In this document: positions 9,186 through 20,553 of the stretch, piece by piece
Position numbering within the stretch: the stretch's first letter is position 1
Layout: every line of letters begins with the position of its first letter
Assembly: GCF_947498635.1 (NCBI RefSeq)
Contig: NZ_CANMKV010000004.1
Location: forward strand, 92,011 to 156,010
DNA: 64,000 nucleotides
Direction: 5' to 3'
Source: an uncultured Microbulbifer sp.
GTDB taxonomy: Bacteria > Pseudomonadota > Gammaproteobacteria > Pseudomonadales > Cellvibrionaceae
Program-made: the position numbers and the translations under genes
Notes under the pieces: generated by a model
Seen by the model: only the letters and a program-made list of their open reading frames with translations
Database searches by the model: none
Told to the model about the DNA's origin: nothing

Positions 9186-10692
9186 GCGCCTAGGCATAAG
9201 AATTTTGCGACTGCCAGTAGCTGTTGGTGCCCTTGCTATGTTTGTAATCCATGGTTGTATGTTGGGCCCCGATTACGTGCCTCCACCAGTGAGCGTTGAA
9301 GATTCTTGGATTTATGGGGAAGATAAACGTCTAGATAGCCTTGAAGCGATTAACCCTTTGTGGTGGCAAATTGCTTTTTCGGATCCAGTGCTCGATGACT
9401 TGGTGGCTCAGGCAATAGAAAATAATTTGGAGTTGAGATCGGCAGCCCTGAGGGCTCTACAGGCCCAGCAGGTTCTAGCCATTGCCGTTGGAAATCAATA
9501 CCCCCAGGTACAACAACTCGACGGCTTAATTGATCGTTCAAAATATGTTCGGTCAGGCATAACTGGTAACTTACAAAATGAATATTATCTTAATTTTAAT
9601 CTAACCTGGGAGTTAGATATGTGGGGTCAGCTTAGGCGATTAGTAAATTCTGCTGCAGCTGATTTTGAAGCGAGTTTGGCTGAATACGATGGTCTTCTCG
9701 TTTCGATTATCGCCCAAGTGGCTCAGGCGTATATAAATATTCGTACTGTGAAGCGTCGCCTAGAGGTTGCCAGGGAAAATATTCGCACTCAGAGGGAGGG
9801 ATTGAGGATTGCAGAAGTAAAATTCCGTGCGGGTGAAGTTAGTGCTTTGGATGCAGAGCAGGCTCAGACTTTATTGAGTAATACCGAGGCTACTGTACCT
9901 GGATTGGAAATTGCTTTTCAGCAACTTAAAAATTCTCTGGCCATTTTACTTGGAATGCCCCCGCGCAGTCTTAATGAGATACTCTCAGTACGCCCAACAG
10001 TACCGCAGGTACCCGCAATTACGAGTATTGGAATGCCGCAAGATCTTCTGCGACAGCGGCCGGATATTCGCCAGGCAGAACGCTTGCTCGCTGCGCAGGG
10101 AGAGCTGATTGGTGTGGCAAGAGCAGAACTTTACCCAAACTTTTCCATCGGTGGGTTAATAGGGGCGATTGATATTAGGGGGGGGCAGTTAAATGGTAGA
10201 AGTGATGCATGGGATTTATTTCTCGAGTTCGATTGGGATATTTTAAACTATGGAAGACTGCGCAATAATGTGCGCCTGCAGGATGCTACCTTCCAGCAGC
10301 TGGTTTCAGATTATCAACAGGTCGTTTTGCAGGCTCAAGTCGATGTGGAAAATGCCATCGTTGCTTATCTTAAGTCCCAGGAGCAACAATTTTTTTACAA
10401 AACTGCTGCTATGGCCTCGGAAGAAGCTGTTAATCTCTCTTTGACTCAGTATGTCGATGGGCAGGTTGAATACAATACAGTGATCACTACCCTGATATCC
10501 AACCTTCAACAACAGGATATTCTGGTGATAGCACAAGGTGCAGTGGCAGCAAATTTAGTACAGGTATATTTGTCACTCGGTGGAGGTTGGCAGATCCGTG
10601 ATGGACTGACTCCTTTGGAGCTATTACCGGAAGAGACAATAGAGGATATGCTTTGGCGGACTCACTATTGGGATAAATTCTTGAGTGAATAA
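9163..10692 (+). CDS. NodT/OprM-type outer-membrane efflux lipoprotein
   Basis: 509 aa from ATG 9163, overlapping the HlyD gene by 23 bases; a GTG at 9139 is possible but less likely. The N-terminus is a basic lipoprotein signal (MKRRRVPKRLGIRILRLP...FVIHGC) followed by MLGPDYVPPPV, the hallmark start of NodT-family factors. Two outer-membrane-efflux repeats follow, with the usual LRQRPDIRQAERLLAAQ segment at about residue 290. It should form the trimeric outer-membrane channel of the pump. It is the last gene of the four-gene operon. Confidence 0.92.
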   Translation: MKRRRVPKRLGIRILRLPVAVGALAMFVIHGCMLGPDYVPPPVSVEDSWIYGEDKRLDSLEAINPLWWQIAFSDPVLDDLVAQAIENNLELRSAALRALQAQQVLAIAVGNQYPQVQQLDGLIDRSKYVRSGITGNLQNEYYLNFNLTWELDMWGQLRRLVNSAAADFEASLAEYDGLLVSIIAQVAQAYINIRTVKRRLEVARENIRTQREGLRIAEVKFRAGEVSALDAEQAQTLLSNTEATVPGLEIAFQQLKNSLAILLGMPPRSLNEILSVRPTVPQVPAITSIGMPQDLLRQRPDIRQAERLLAAQGELIGVARAELYPNFSIGGLIGAIDIRGGQLNGRSDAWDLFLEFDWDILNYGRLRNNVRLQDATFQQLVSDYQQVVLQAQVDVENAIVAYLKSQEQQFFYKTAAMASEEAVNLSLTQYVDGQVEYNTVITTLISNLQQQDILVIAQGAVAANLVQVYLSLGGGWQIRDGLTPLELLPEETIEDMLWRTHYWDKFLSE

Positions 10693-10974
10693 TTTTGTAC
10701 CAAGTATTTCCCGGGCTAATCCCGAAAGGTGAGTGTACTCAGTATTTCTAAAGCCTACTCATGCATCATTACTATTGCAGTTAGCTTACTAAATCTATCA
10801 AGCCCCGCGTTGATAAAATTTTAGCTGGATATTGACCCTGGAATTCTTTCACATAGGCGTTATGTAGTTTGATTCACTTGCGAAGATGTCTCAGTCATCA
10901 ATCGAGTTTTTATTTGTCAATGGGATCACATCTATTCATAAAAAAGTGGGTGTATTAGAGCTCAGCACTTGGTA
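10693..10974. other. Spacer after the efflux operon
   Basis: No coding sequence or strong terminator is visible. A weak CGGG-CTAAT-CCCG dyad lies just after the stop of the outer-membrane factor. The right end leads into the MerR-type promoter of nat. Confidence 0.5.
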
Positions 10975-11005
10975 TTGACCTCAACTTAAGTTTAGGTATT
11001 AAGCT
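10975..11005 (+). promoter_or_regulatory. MerR-type promoter/operator of nat
   Basis: A -35 element TTGACC (10975-10980) is followed after 19 bases by a -10-like TAAGCT (11000-11005). The long spacer carries the inverted repeat CCTCAACTTAAGTTTAGG (10979-10996), in which 8 of 9 base pairs match. A 19-base spacer filled by such a dyad is the hallmark of promoters activated by MerR-family regulators. The half-site is close to the CCTCAAGTTAACTTGAGG dyad of SoxR targets, though not identical. No MerR gene lies in the window, so the regulator would act from elsewhere. Confidence 0.7.
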
Positions 11006-11042
11006 TGCTTTATTGTTGATTGACCCTAAGGATTAAAGCGAA

Positions 11043-11927
11043 ATGACTACGAATGCACACAGTGTTGACTTGAAAAAATACTTCGAACGTATTGACTATC
11101 ATCAAAATCCATCCCAAAACCTGCAAACATTGAATGACATACTTGCTCAACATGTCCGAACCTTGCCGTTTGAAAATCTAACCTCCTTTCTTGGAAGTCC
11201 GGTAAACATTGATCTGACGGCAATTGAAGAAAAACTCGTACAACAGAAACGCGGTGGGTATTGCTTCGAACAGAATGCCCTGCTGGGTGCGGTATTACGG
11301 CAGATTGGCTTTTCTGTTACTGGTCTCGCCGCTCGCGTCTTGTGGCAGACCCCCGCAGGACATGAACCAGCTCAATCCCATATGATATTACTTGTGGAGG
11401 TGGGCGAGGTGGCCTATTTGCTGGATGCGGGCTTTGGCAGTAATACTCTCACCGCACCTCTGCGTTTAGATATCAATGCCCCACAAAAGACAGTTCACGG
11501 AATCTACCGTCTTACTCGAATAGAGGAAGATTACCTGCTACAAGTAAGAGTCGCGGGTACTTGGCAGTCGATGTACAGTTTTGATTTAAGGCCGCGTACC
11601 GCAGGCGATTATAAAATTGCTAACTGGTATTGCTGTACTCACCCGCAATCCCGTTTTGTTGAGCACTTGATTGCAGCCCGCGCATTTCCGGAGGGGCGCC
11701 ATGCATTATTGAATCGTCAATTGAGTTTCCAGCCTGTTGATGGCCCTAAGAGCGTGATTATGTTGGCCAATATTACTGAGTTAAGAAATGCCTTATTGGA
11801 GGTGTTTGGAATCGAGGTGCCGGAGGATTTTAGTACTGAGAAGAAGCTGGCGAGCATCTTCGAGGATATGTCGAAGCCTCTGGGTATTGGCAGCAATGAA
11901 TTGGTATCCAGTCGAGTACTGTCATGA
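11043..11927 (+). CDS. nat: Arylamine N-acetyltransferase
   Basis: 294 aa. Transfers acetyl from acetyl-CoA to aromatic amines and hydrazines through a Cys-His-Asp triad. All three residues are visible: Cys74 in RGGYCFEQN, His113 in QSHMILLVE and Asp128 in LLDAGFG, with family-typical spacing (39 and 15 residues). LPFENL near residue 44 is also conserved. A MerR-type promoter lies just upstream, which points to induction by a chemical or redox signal. The stop overlaps (ATGA) the remnant of a flavodoxin-type gene, so the original unit was probably a two-gene detoxification operon. Confidence 0.96.
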   Translation: MTTNAHSVDLKKYFERIDYHQNPSQNLQTLNDILAQHVRTLPFENLTSFLGSPVNIDLTAIEEKLVQQKRGGYCFEQNALLGAVLRQIGFSVTGLAARVLWQTPAGHEPAQSHMILLVEVGEVAYLLDAGFGSNTLTAPLRLDINAPQKTVHGIYRLTRIEEDYLLQVRVAGTWQSMYSFDLRPRTAGDYKIANWYCCTHPQSRFVEHLIAARAFPEGRHALLNRQLSFQPVDGPKSVIMLANITELRNALLEVFGIEVPEDFSTEKKLASIFEDMSKPLGIGSNELVSSRVLS

Positions 11928-12061
11928 TCCAAGTAGGTGTTGTTTATCACTCGGTTTGCGGAAGCATAAAGGTTCTGGCAGAGGCTATTGTGGAGGGAGC
12001 GGATAGTATTTCTGACCAGCAAAGAGTGCTATCCAAGAATCGCGATCCAGGAATTGGTTGA
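11924..12061 (+). pseudogene. N-terminal remnant of a WrbA-like flavodoxin/NAD(P)H oxidoreductase
   Basis: Starts at the ATG overlapping the nat stop. It encodes MIQVGVVYHSVCGSIKVLAE followed by AIVEGADSISDQQRVLSKN and stops after 45 residues. The first 27 or so match the start of WrbA/flavodoxin-fold enzymes: a VVYHS strand, a phosphate-binding loop (here degenerate, CGS) and a KVLAEAIVEGA helix. The rest of the fold is missing, and the following 180 bases do not continue it in any frame that I recognise. It reads as a truncated gene that was translationally coupled to nat. Confidence 0.6.
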
Positions 12062-12241
12062 TTTAGAGCACGGTTGGCAAAAGAGCAGCCTTTCTAAGCG
12101 CCGAGCTCTCTGAGCGAGGTCGGGTGTACCTTCGAGTTTTGGCGAAGATTGTGTGCCGCGAGCTGAATATTGTCAGGGAATTAAAATATCTTGAAACCAT
12201 CTAGGCCAGCATTTTTCCTCCCAAGCTTGCCGTCATGGAAT

Positions 12242-13663
12242 TTAGCTTCCCTTCAGCAGCCTAAGGCTCCACGTATTGTGCTCCTTAATTACTGCTGCCA
12301 TATCTAGAGAGTTTATTTCTCCATTATCAACGATTTTCTGACCGTGAATTACCACCGTTTGCGCAGACTGTGGGGCACAGAAGATTACTGCGGCCACGGG
12401 GTCTGAAAGTCCACCAGCATAATTGATAGTGTTGAGCTGTAGAGTAAAAAAATCGGCGCAACGCCCAACTTCAAGCGCGCCAATATCAGAGCGGTTTAGG
12501 ACTTTGGCCCCTCCAAGGGTGGCGAGTTCCAGGGCTTCGCGAGCACTCATCCACTCTGAGGAGCGCAGGGGGTGGGACTGGGAGAGCTGGGAGTAACGAT
12601 GTGGGCCCTCTGGGGGGCGCAGGCCCATCCTTAGTCTCGCAAGTAGCATTGCCTGGCGAGTTTCCATAAGCATATTGGATGCATCATTGCTCGCAGCCCC
12701 ATCTACACCGAGGCTAACTTTCACACCGGCAGCCATATAGTCTTTAACGGGTGCAATCCCCGAGGCGAGGCGCATGTTAGAACTCGGGCAGTGGGATATT
12801 CCGCACCCAGTGCGTGCGAAAATGTTTATCTCTTCAGAATCAACATGTATGGCGTGGGCGAACCAAACATCGGGGCCTAGCCACCCCATTTCCTCCATCC
12901 ACTCCAAAGGGCGTTTGCCAAATCGTTCAAGCGTGTAACGCTCCTCATCGAATGTCTCACACAGGTGTGTGTGTAACATGACGCCTTTATCTCGAGCGAG
13001 CAGGGCTGTCTCCTTGAGGAGAGCCTCTGAAACCGTAAAAGGGGAGCAGGGAGCCAGGACAATTCGAGTTAGGGCGCCAAAGCTGGCATCGTGATAGCGG
13101 TCAATAACACGGATACTGTCTTTCAGTATGAAATTTTCTTCTTCGACACTCTCATCTGGAGGCAGGCCCCCGAGAGACTTACCCAAGGACATGGAGCCAC
13201 GACTAGCGTGGAATCTCACGCCTAAATCCCGTGCGGCTTCAATATGGATGTCGACCTGGTTACCACTCTTGAATAGGTAGGAATGATCAAACACCGTAGT
13301 GCAGCCAGAGAGAATAAGCTCGCCTAAACCAATCAGGGCACTTGTTCGTGAAGCCTCAGGATTAATGCGGGTCCAAATGGGATAGTGCAGCTGTAGCCAG
13401 GCAAAAAGATTCTTATTTTGGCAGCAGGGCAGGTTACGGGTGAGTGTTTGGTTGAGGTGATGATGGGTATTCACCATTCCGGGGAGAACGATCTGTCCTG
13501 TGGCGTCAATGACCGTATCGGCACTGGTGGGCAGAGACTTGGTCTGGCCCACAGCGGTAATTAGCCCATCTTCGGCAAAAATACCGCCCTTGGTGATTTC
13601 ACGCCTCTCAGCATCCATGGTTACTAGGATATCGGCATTTTTTAGCAGTAAGGTCTTTGCCAT
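12242..13663 (-). CDS. 8-oxoguanine deaminase-type amidohydrolase
   Basis: 473 aa member of the metal-dependent amidohydrolase superfamily, ATZ/TRZ branch. Visible metal and active-site motifs are MVNTHHHLNQTL (about residue 63), HTHLCET (about 235), HAIHVDSEE (about 270), ISHCPSSNMRLASG (about 290) and LGVDGAASND (about 320). The sequence style (NLFAWLQLHYPIW; GVDGAASNDASNML) is that of the group containing Pseudomonas PA0142, which deaminates 8-oxoguanine to urate and is often annotated as hydroxydechloroatrazine hydrolase. It is transcribed alone, convergent with the nat unit. The exact substrate is inferred. Confidence 0.85.
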   Translation of the reverse strand: MAKTLLLKNADILVTMDAERREITKGGIFAEDGLITAVGQTKSLPTSADTVIDATGQIVLPGMVNTHHHLNQTLTRNLPCCQNKNLFAWLQLHYPIWTRINPEASRTSALIGLGELILSGCTTVFDHSYLFKSGNQVDIHIEAARDLGVRFHASRGSMSLGKSLGGLPPDESVEEENFILKDSIRVIDRYHDASFGALTRIVLAPCSPFTVSEALLKETALLARDKGVMLHTHLCETFDEERYTLERFGKRPLEWMEEMGWLGPDVWFAHAIHVDSEEINIFARTGCGISHCPSSNMRLASGIAPVKDYMAAGVKVSLGVDGAASNDASNMLMETRQAMLLARLRMGLRPPEGPHRYSQLSQSHPLRSSEWMSAREALELATLGGAKVLNRSDIGALEVGRCADFFTLQLNTINYAGGLSDPVAAVIFCAPQSAQTVVIHGQKIVDNGEINSLDMAAVIKEHNTWSLRLLKGS

Positions 13664-14145
13664 GAGGAATGATTGCGTTCTCTTAAGAGATGTTAGGCCC
13701 TCTAATATTAGCTAGGCTCCTCCTGAGCATGGGACAGCCTGTCTTTATCTAGACTCCAGGCTATATATCCACTTGAAAAAAGTAGACCGCCGGCCGCCAT
13801 ATTCATCCCAGTAGAATCCTGTAAAACCTTGCGTTTTCCCTCCTGGATAACCATGAAGTTTGAGCATTTTATCTGGGGTCTTTAGGTCACACCCACCATG
13901 CCGCCCCCAGCCCCAGCCGGTTCAATAAAGATAGAGCAGCAATATTTTGAGTATCTGCAACGTTCGATAAAAGAATACACTTATAAAGCCGTTATCATCT
14001 TGCCTTTAAATATTTACTAGCAACATCTCCTGAACTCGTTGTCAGGATTGAGGGGAGAAATAAGGTAAGGGGCACCTTAGTAGGTAGGTTGGGAGGAGCA
14101 TAGTCTTTACTTGAAAGGGTATTCAGGCCATGAACTTGGTGATCT
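13664..14145. other. Gene-free intergenic region
   Basis: 482 bases between the divergent amidohydrolase and TMEM175-like genes. No coding sequence, RNA gene or strong hairpin was recognised. It should hold the promoters of both neighbours. Confidence 0.5.
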
Positions 14146-14766
14146 ATGCTTCATCGAGCCTTTTTTTCAAGTCGGATTAATGGGTTGAGTGATGGTGTTT
14201 TTGCTATAGCCATGACGCTTCTTGTGTTCAACATTCAGATCCCCGATTTGGCCGACATTAAAACGGGGGCGGACTTTCACAATAAAATGCAGGAGCAGGT
14301 CCCCCACATATTTTCCTGGTTGTTGAGTTTTGCGATCCTCTGTCGCCTGTGGCTGACCCATAACCATCTGATGTCTGATCACACGTCAAAATCTGCGAGT
14401 TTTACCAGCTGGAATTTTCTGCTGTTAGGTGCGGTTGCATTTACACCATTTCCGGCCGGGTTACTGGGGGAGTACCCAGATCAAACCTGGTCCGTGATTC
14501 TTCTTTCAATCACCTACGCGGTAGCGGCACTGTCGATTGCGGGTATGTGGTGTATCGCACCGAATCGAGCCAGTGCGGGTGCGCGACGAGTGGTATTGAT
14601 TAGCCTGGTGATGTTGTTGACCAGTATTTCCGCTAGCCTTCTCGCGGCTCTGAACCCCTTCTGGGGATTGATTTTGTGGATTGTGTATGTACTTGGTATC
14701 GCGCCCCTGGCCCATTTCCTGGAGCGCTATGTTTTCCGCGGTGGGGATAAAATTGAAGGCGAGTGA
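14146..14766 (+). CDS. TMEM175-family (DUF1211) potassium channel-like membrane protein
   Basis: 206 aa, six predicted transmembrane helices. The signature at the start of helix 1, RINGLSDGVFAIAMTLLV (residues 10-27), matches the RxxxFSDGVxAIxxTLLV motif of bacterial TMEM175 proteins, which form tetrameric K+-selective channels. A LWLTHNHL segment sits in helix 3. The start ATG has no obvious Shine-Dalgarno sequence, but the signature needs this N-terminus. Function in this organism is inferred from the family. Confidence 0.85.
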   Translation: MLHRAFFSSRINGLSDGVFAIAMTLLVFNIQIPDLADIKTGADFHNKMQEQVPHIFSWLLSFAILCRLWLTHNHLMSDHTSKSASFTSWNFLLLGAVAFTPFPAGLLGEYPDQTWSVILLSITYAVAALSIAGMWCIAPNRASAGARRVVLISLVMLLTSISASLLAALNPFWGLILWIVYVLGIAPLAHFLERYVFRGGDKIEGE

Positions 14767-14784
14767 GGGTGTTTTTCCTGTCGG

Positions 14785-15207
14785 TCAGCTCAGTTCCAGG
14801 ACCATTTTCAGGTGGGGAATGCCCGCTTCATGGAAAATTTCGCCCTGCGCACTAAATCCGGCTTTCGCATAGAAGCCTTGCGCGTGTTGCTGCGCATGCA
14901 AGTAGATATTCGGGTAGCCTCTTTGTTCAGCGTATTCGCAGATGACCTGGAGCAGCTGAGCGCCAAGCCCCTCGCCCCGATCGGACTTACTGATTGCCAT
15001 GCGTCCGACTTTGCCATCTTTACTCAGTCGCCCGGTGCCTACGGCGCGCTCATTTTTGAAAACCAGGAAGTGTTGCGCATCTCCCTCCTGGTCATCCCAC
15101 TCCAACTCCGCAGGTACTTTCTGCTCTAGTACAAAGACCGTTTCCCGAATAGCGCGAATAGAATCACTCTCGCTATTCCAATCGGCGGGGCGTACGAGAA
15201 TTGCCAT
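14785..15207 (-). CDS. GNAT-family N-acetyltransferase
   Basis: 140 aa single-domain GNAT fold. The acetyl-CoA loop is RGEGLGAQLLQVICEYAEQRG (about residues 77-97), followed by a YPNIYLHAQQHAQGFYAKAG strand-helix that ends in the usual GFSAQGE turn. It lies one base downstream of roxA on the same strand, so the two are probably co-transcribed. The acceptor is unknown. The length and N-terminus (RAIRETVFVLEQKVPAELEW) resemble the YjdJ/ElaA-like small acetyltransferases. Confidence 0.88.
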   Translation of the reverse strand: MAILVRPADWNSESDSIRAIRETVFVLEQKVPAELEWDDQEGDAQHFLVFKNERAVGTGRLSKDGKVGRMAISKSDRGEGLGAQLLQVICEYAEQRGYPNIYLHAQQHAQGFYAKAGFSAQGEIFHEAGIPHLKMVLELS

Positions 15208-15208
15208 A

Positions 15209-16375
15209 TTAGAAATCCTCAGGTGGATAGATCAGGGTGCCCTGGGATACCAACTGATCTACCAGTCCATCGGAACCGGCGATCTGCGGGAAGGTTTCGA
15301 TATCACTCCAGGATATCTTATGGGTGTTAACAAACCGTTCTGCAAAATTCAGCGGGGCAGGGAAGGCTTCACCATCGACAAATAGGGTTGCGGGTTCTCG
15401 GCAAAAAGCGGCTCGCGAGGCAGGATTCAGTATCAGTTGTACTCCCTGGGGTAACTGGTCGCGCCAGTCGACGGCATCATCGGCGTCTAATGCCACTGTG
15501 TCCGGATACTTCACCTCTGTCATTACGGCTCCAAACCACTGGGCAATCTTTTCCGGCTGCTTTAACCAGGCGCCAAGTTGCTGCTGTAGCCGTGCGACGG
15601 AAGCTGGGTCTACTTCGCCCGGGCATTTTGCAGGTTCAGATCCGGCATCGGTATACCGCAGACTGTCTGGTAAACCCATCGCTACTTCCGCAGCGAGGTC
15701 CTCGAGAATGACGGCTGCAGACGGGGCACGGAAGCCAATGGAAATGGTGGTACAAGCGCCCTCGGCGATTCCCCAGTGGCTATATTGTGGCGGGAGATAG
15801 AGCATATCACCGGGCTCCAAGACCCAGCTGTTTTCCGCATCAAACGCTTTAAGGATATTGAGCGGAGTTCCCTCCACGCGCGGGCTGCTCTCATCCACTT
15901 TGGGCCCTTGCTGCCAATGGCGCTTGCCTTCGGCTTGTAGCAGGAATACGTCATAGTGATCGTAGTGTGGGCCGACGCTGCCCTTGTCGGCGGCGTAGCT
16001 GATCATAACGTCGTCGAGGCGCCAGTCGGGGATAAAACGGAAGTACTCTTTTAGCTCCGCAATTTCGGAAAGCCATTGATCCACCGCCTGTACCAAGAGT
16101 GTCCAGTGTGTTTGGGGCAGGGAAAGAAAGTCCTCTTCTGTAAAAGGGCCGGTTCGCAGCTCCCAGGGGCCACTCTCACCATTTTCCAGGACTAGGCGCG
16201 ATTCCACCGCTTCTTCCAAAGCCATTCCGGCGAGCTCTTCACCGGATATCGGTGCTTCGAAGTTGGGGAATGCATTGCGGATCAACACAGGCTTTTGTTG
16301 CCAGTAATCGCGCATAAACACTTCAATTGGCATATCACCGAGATGGGTAAGGGGGCTGGCCACGGTAATTCTCAC
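15209..16375 (-). CDS. roxA: Ribosomal protein uL16 arginine 3-hydroxylase (JmjC/cupin, YcfD-type)
   Basis: 388 aa Fe(II)/2-oxoglutarate oxygenase. The iron ligands are visible: HYDHYDVFLLQ supplies His-X-Asp (about residue 133) and PPQYSHWGIAEG supplies the distal His (about 193). KRHWQ lies between them, as in E. coli YcfD/RoxA, which hydroxylates an arginine of ribosomal protein L16. The C-terminal half carries the dimerisation and winged-helix regions expected of this family. It sits between purB and the GNAT gene on the minus strand. The substrate is taken from the family. Confidence 0.9.
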   Translation of the reverse strand: MRITVASPLTHLGDMPIEVFMRDYWQQKPVLIRNAFPNFEAPISGEELAGMALEEAVESRLVLENGESGPWELRTGPFTEEDFLSLPQTHWTLLVQAVDQWLSEIAELKEYFRFIPDWRLDDVMISYAADKGSVGPHYDHYDVFLLQAEGKRHWQQGPKVDESSPRVEGTPLNILKAFDAENSWVLEPGDMLYLPPQYSHWGIAEGACTTISIGFRAPSAAVILEDLAAEVAMGLPDSLRYTDAGSEPAKCPGEVDPASVARLQQQLGAWLKQPEKIAQWFGAVMTEVKYPDTVALDADDAVDWRDQLPQGVQLILNPASRAAFCREPATLFVDGEAFPAPLNFAERFVNTHKISWSDIETFPQIAGSDGLVDQLVSQGTLIYPPEDF

Positions 16376-16473
16376 TGTCTGATAGGGCTGTGGTTGCTCT
16401 CAATATCTGCACAGGGTCATGTCTCAGTACCGAGCAGCGACATGGCAGGGGAGAGAATAAGGGGTTATTAGTA

Positions 16474-16505
16474 AGCTACCGGCCACAACGGTGTGGTCGG
16501 TAGCT
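16474..16505 (-). terminator. Hairpin after purB
   Basis: AGCTACCGGCCACA (16474-16487), a four-base loop ACGG, then TGTGGTCGGTAGCT (16492-16505): a 14-pair stem with one G-U pair, directly after the purB stop. There is no clear U run on the minus strand, so it may act as a terminator or as a 3'-end stabiliser. Confidence 0.6.
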
Positions 16506-16513
16506 CGGCCCGC

Positions 16514-17902
<1,389 letters not shown>

Positions 17903-18538
17903 TTAGTGTTTTATAGATTCGATCTGTGTGATCAGCTCGTTAGTTGCTTGTAATAGCTTTTTACGCTGAAATAGCAGGTGCAGACGGCGCCCCCCTAATT
18001 GTCGCCAAAGGGTGGCTGAGCGAATACCGGCAAAGAGCATGGAGCGGATCTGGTTTGCGATACGCTGCTGCTGCAAATAGTTAAAATCTCCCAGGACCTG
18101 GATGCGGAAACGGAAAGTTCCGAGAGTGTCGCTATAGATGCTGGCAAGATTGGAAAATACATTTTCGTGGGTAGGGGTGAAATGTTCAGCCTGGGTCTTG
18201 GCTTTATCCAGACGGTTACCGATGATTGAGAGCAATTCCCCCTTCTTGCTTAACTGCCGCTGCAGATAGAGTATCGACAGCGCGTAGCGCAGGCAGTCGG
18301 TGTACTCGGGGTGCTGCCTGGACTGCAGCAATTGCCGCGATACCTGTAAGCCAGGCAGCAGATTTTCAGTGCCGTCAAAGACATCTTCGGTGCGATCTGG
18401 ATTAAGCTGGAAGAGGCTGTAAACCCCAGTTTCCAGCTGTGTCTGGGGCGCGGTGCCGGTTTTGGCCAGTCGCTCCACCAGTGTTGCGGATTGAAAAATT
18501 CCGGCCAGCGCCAGTGCCTGATCCCGCCAGTTATTCAA
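17903..18538 (-). CDS. hflD: High-frequency lysogenisation protein homologue HflD
   Basis: 211 aa all-helical protein. MNNWRDQALALAGIFQSATL at the start and NQIRSMLFAGIRSATLWRQL near the C-terminus are the conserved stretches of HflD (YcfC), a membrane-associated protein known in E. coli to affect lambda CII. Its native role in organisms without lambda is unclear. It is encoded between mnmA (9-base gap) and purB (15-base gap), so the three genes form one operon. Confidence 0.93.
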   Translation of the reverse strand: MNNWRDQALALAGIFQSATLVERLAKTGTAPQTQLETGVYSLFQLNPDRTEDVFDGTENLLPGLQVSRQLLQSRQHPEYTDCLRYALSILYLQRQLSKKGELLSIIGNRLDKAKTQAEHFTPTHENVFSNLASIYSDTLGTFRFRIQVLGDFNYLQQQRIANQIRSMLFAGIRSATLWRQLGGRRLHLLFQRKKLLQATNELITQIESIKH

Positions 18539-18547
18539 AATTATTCC

Positions 18548-19738
<1,191 letters not shown>

Positions 19739-19783
19739 TTACCTGTGAATGGCCTCTCTGACCAAGGCCGCTTTAATCTTTGG

Positions 19784-20404
19784 TTATTGCTTAGTACCTC
19801 GGCGCGGGCGATTGCGCCTTTGGGGCGGCTTCGATTTGGGGTTGGGCTTTGGCCTGGGGGGACTGGGGGCTTCCTCCATTCGATAGCTTCCTGGCTGCAA
19901 TGCGTCGAGCTTCCAGTGGCCGATTGCCATGCGAACTAGGCGCAGGGTGGGGAAGCCGACAGCCGCAGTCATGCGTCGAACCTGTCGATTGCGCCCCTCA
20001 TGGATTGTGAGTTCCACCCAGCTGGTGGGTATAGATTTGCGCTCGCGAATCGGTGGGGTACGTGGCCACAGGTCGGTGTCGATGAGTCGTCGGGCCATTG
20101 CTGGAGCAGTGAGGCCATCTTTCAGGTCGACACCGCGGCGCAGAAACATCAGGGCGTCGTCGGTAATATCTCCCTCTACCTGAGCCCAATAGGTCTTGGC
20201 CATCTTTCTTTTCGGATGGCTGATTTGATGTTGTAGCGCTCCATCATCGGTCAGTAACAGCAGGCCTTCAGAATCATAGTCGAGTCGGCCGGCGGCATAG
20301 AAGCCTTTGTGAGGGATATAGTCCGCCAGTGTGGCGCGCCCCTGGCCGTCTGTGAATTGGCTTAACACGCCAAAAGGTTTGTTGAGGAGAATAATCTTAG
20401 TCAT
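19784..20404 (-). CDS. rluE: 23S rRNA pseudouridine synthase E
   Basis: 206 aa. Isomerises a uridine in helix 89 of 23S rRNA (U2457 in E. coli). The RsuA/RluB/E/F signature [17 protein letters not shown] (about residues 39-55) holds the catalytic Asp. There is no S4 domain, as expected for RluE. The C-terminal RNA-contact stretch [20 protein letters not shown] is present, followed by a basic, Pro-rich tail. It is divergent from icd. Confidence 0.93.
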   Translation of the reverse strand: MTKIILLNKPFGVLSQFTDGQGRATLADYIPHKGFYAAGRLDYDSEGLLLLTDDGALQHQISHPKRKMAKTYWAQVEGDITDDALMFLRRGVDLKDGLTAPAMARRLIDTDLWPRTPPIRERKSIPTSWVELTIHEGRNRQVRRMTAAVGFPTLRLVRMAIGHWKLDALQPGSYRMEEAPSPPRPKPNPKSKPPQRRNRPRRGTKQ

Positions 20405-20450
20405 AAGAAAAATTGAGTATTGTAATCCAACTACAAAAATTAGCCGATGC

Positions 20451-20459
20451 TGCTATAAT
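20451..20459 (+). promoter_or_regulatory. Extended -10 promoter of icd
   Basis: TGCTATAAT is a perfect extended -10 (TGN + TATAAT), about 95 bases before the icd start. The -35 position (CTACAA) is weak, as is common with an extended -10. Confidence 0.65.
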
Positions 20460-20553
20460 CCCGCCGATTTTTATCCCCGCCCAATGGTCCCGGGGGAGCG
20501 GTGCAAGCAACGCTGGACCTAAAAAGTCATAGAATTTTGGGAGTTTACGCAAT

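Noticed and set aside
14130..14180. An ATG in a different frame just before the TMEM175-like gene
   Set aside because: The frame stops after 17 codons; the channel signature needs the ATG at 14146.
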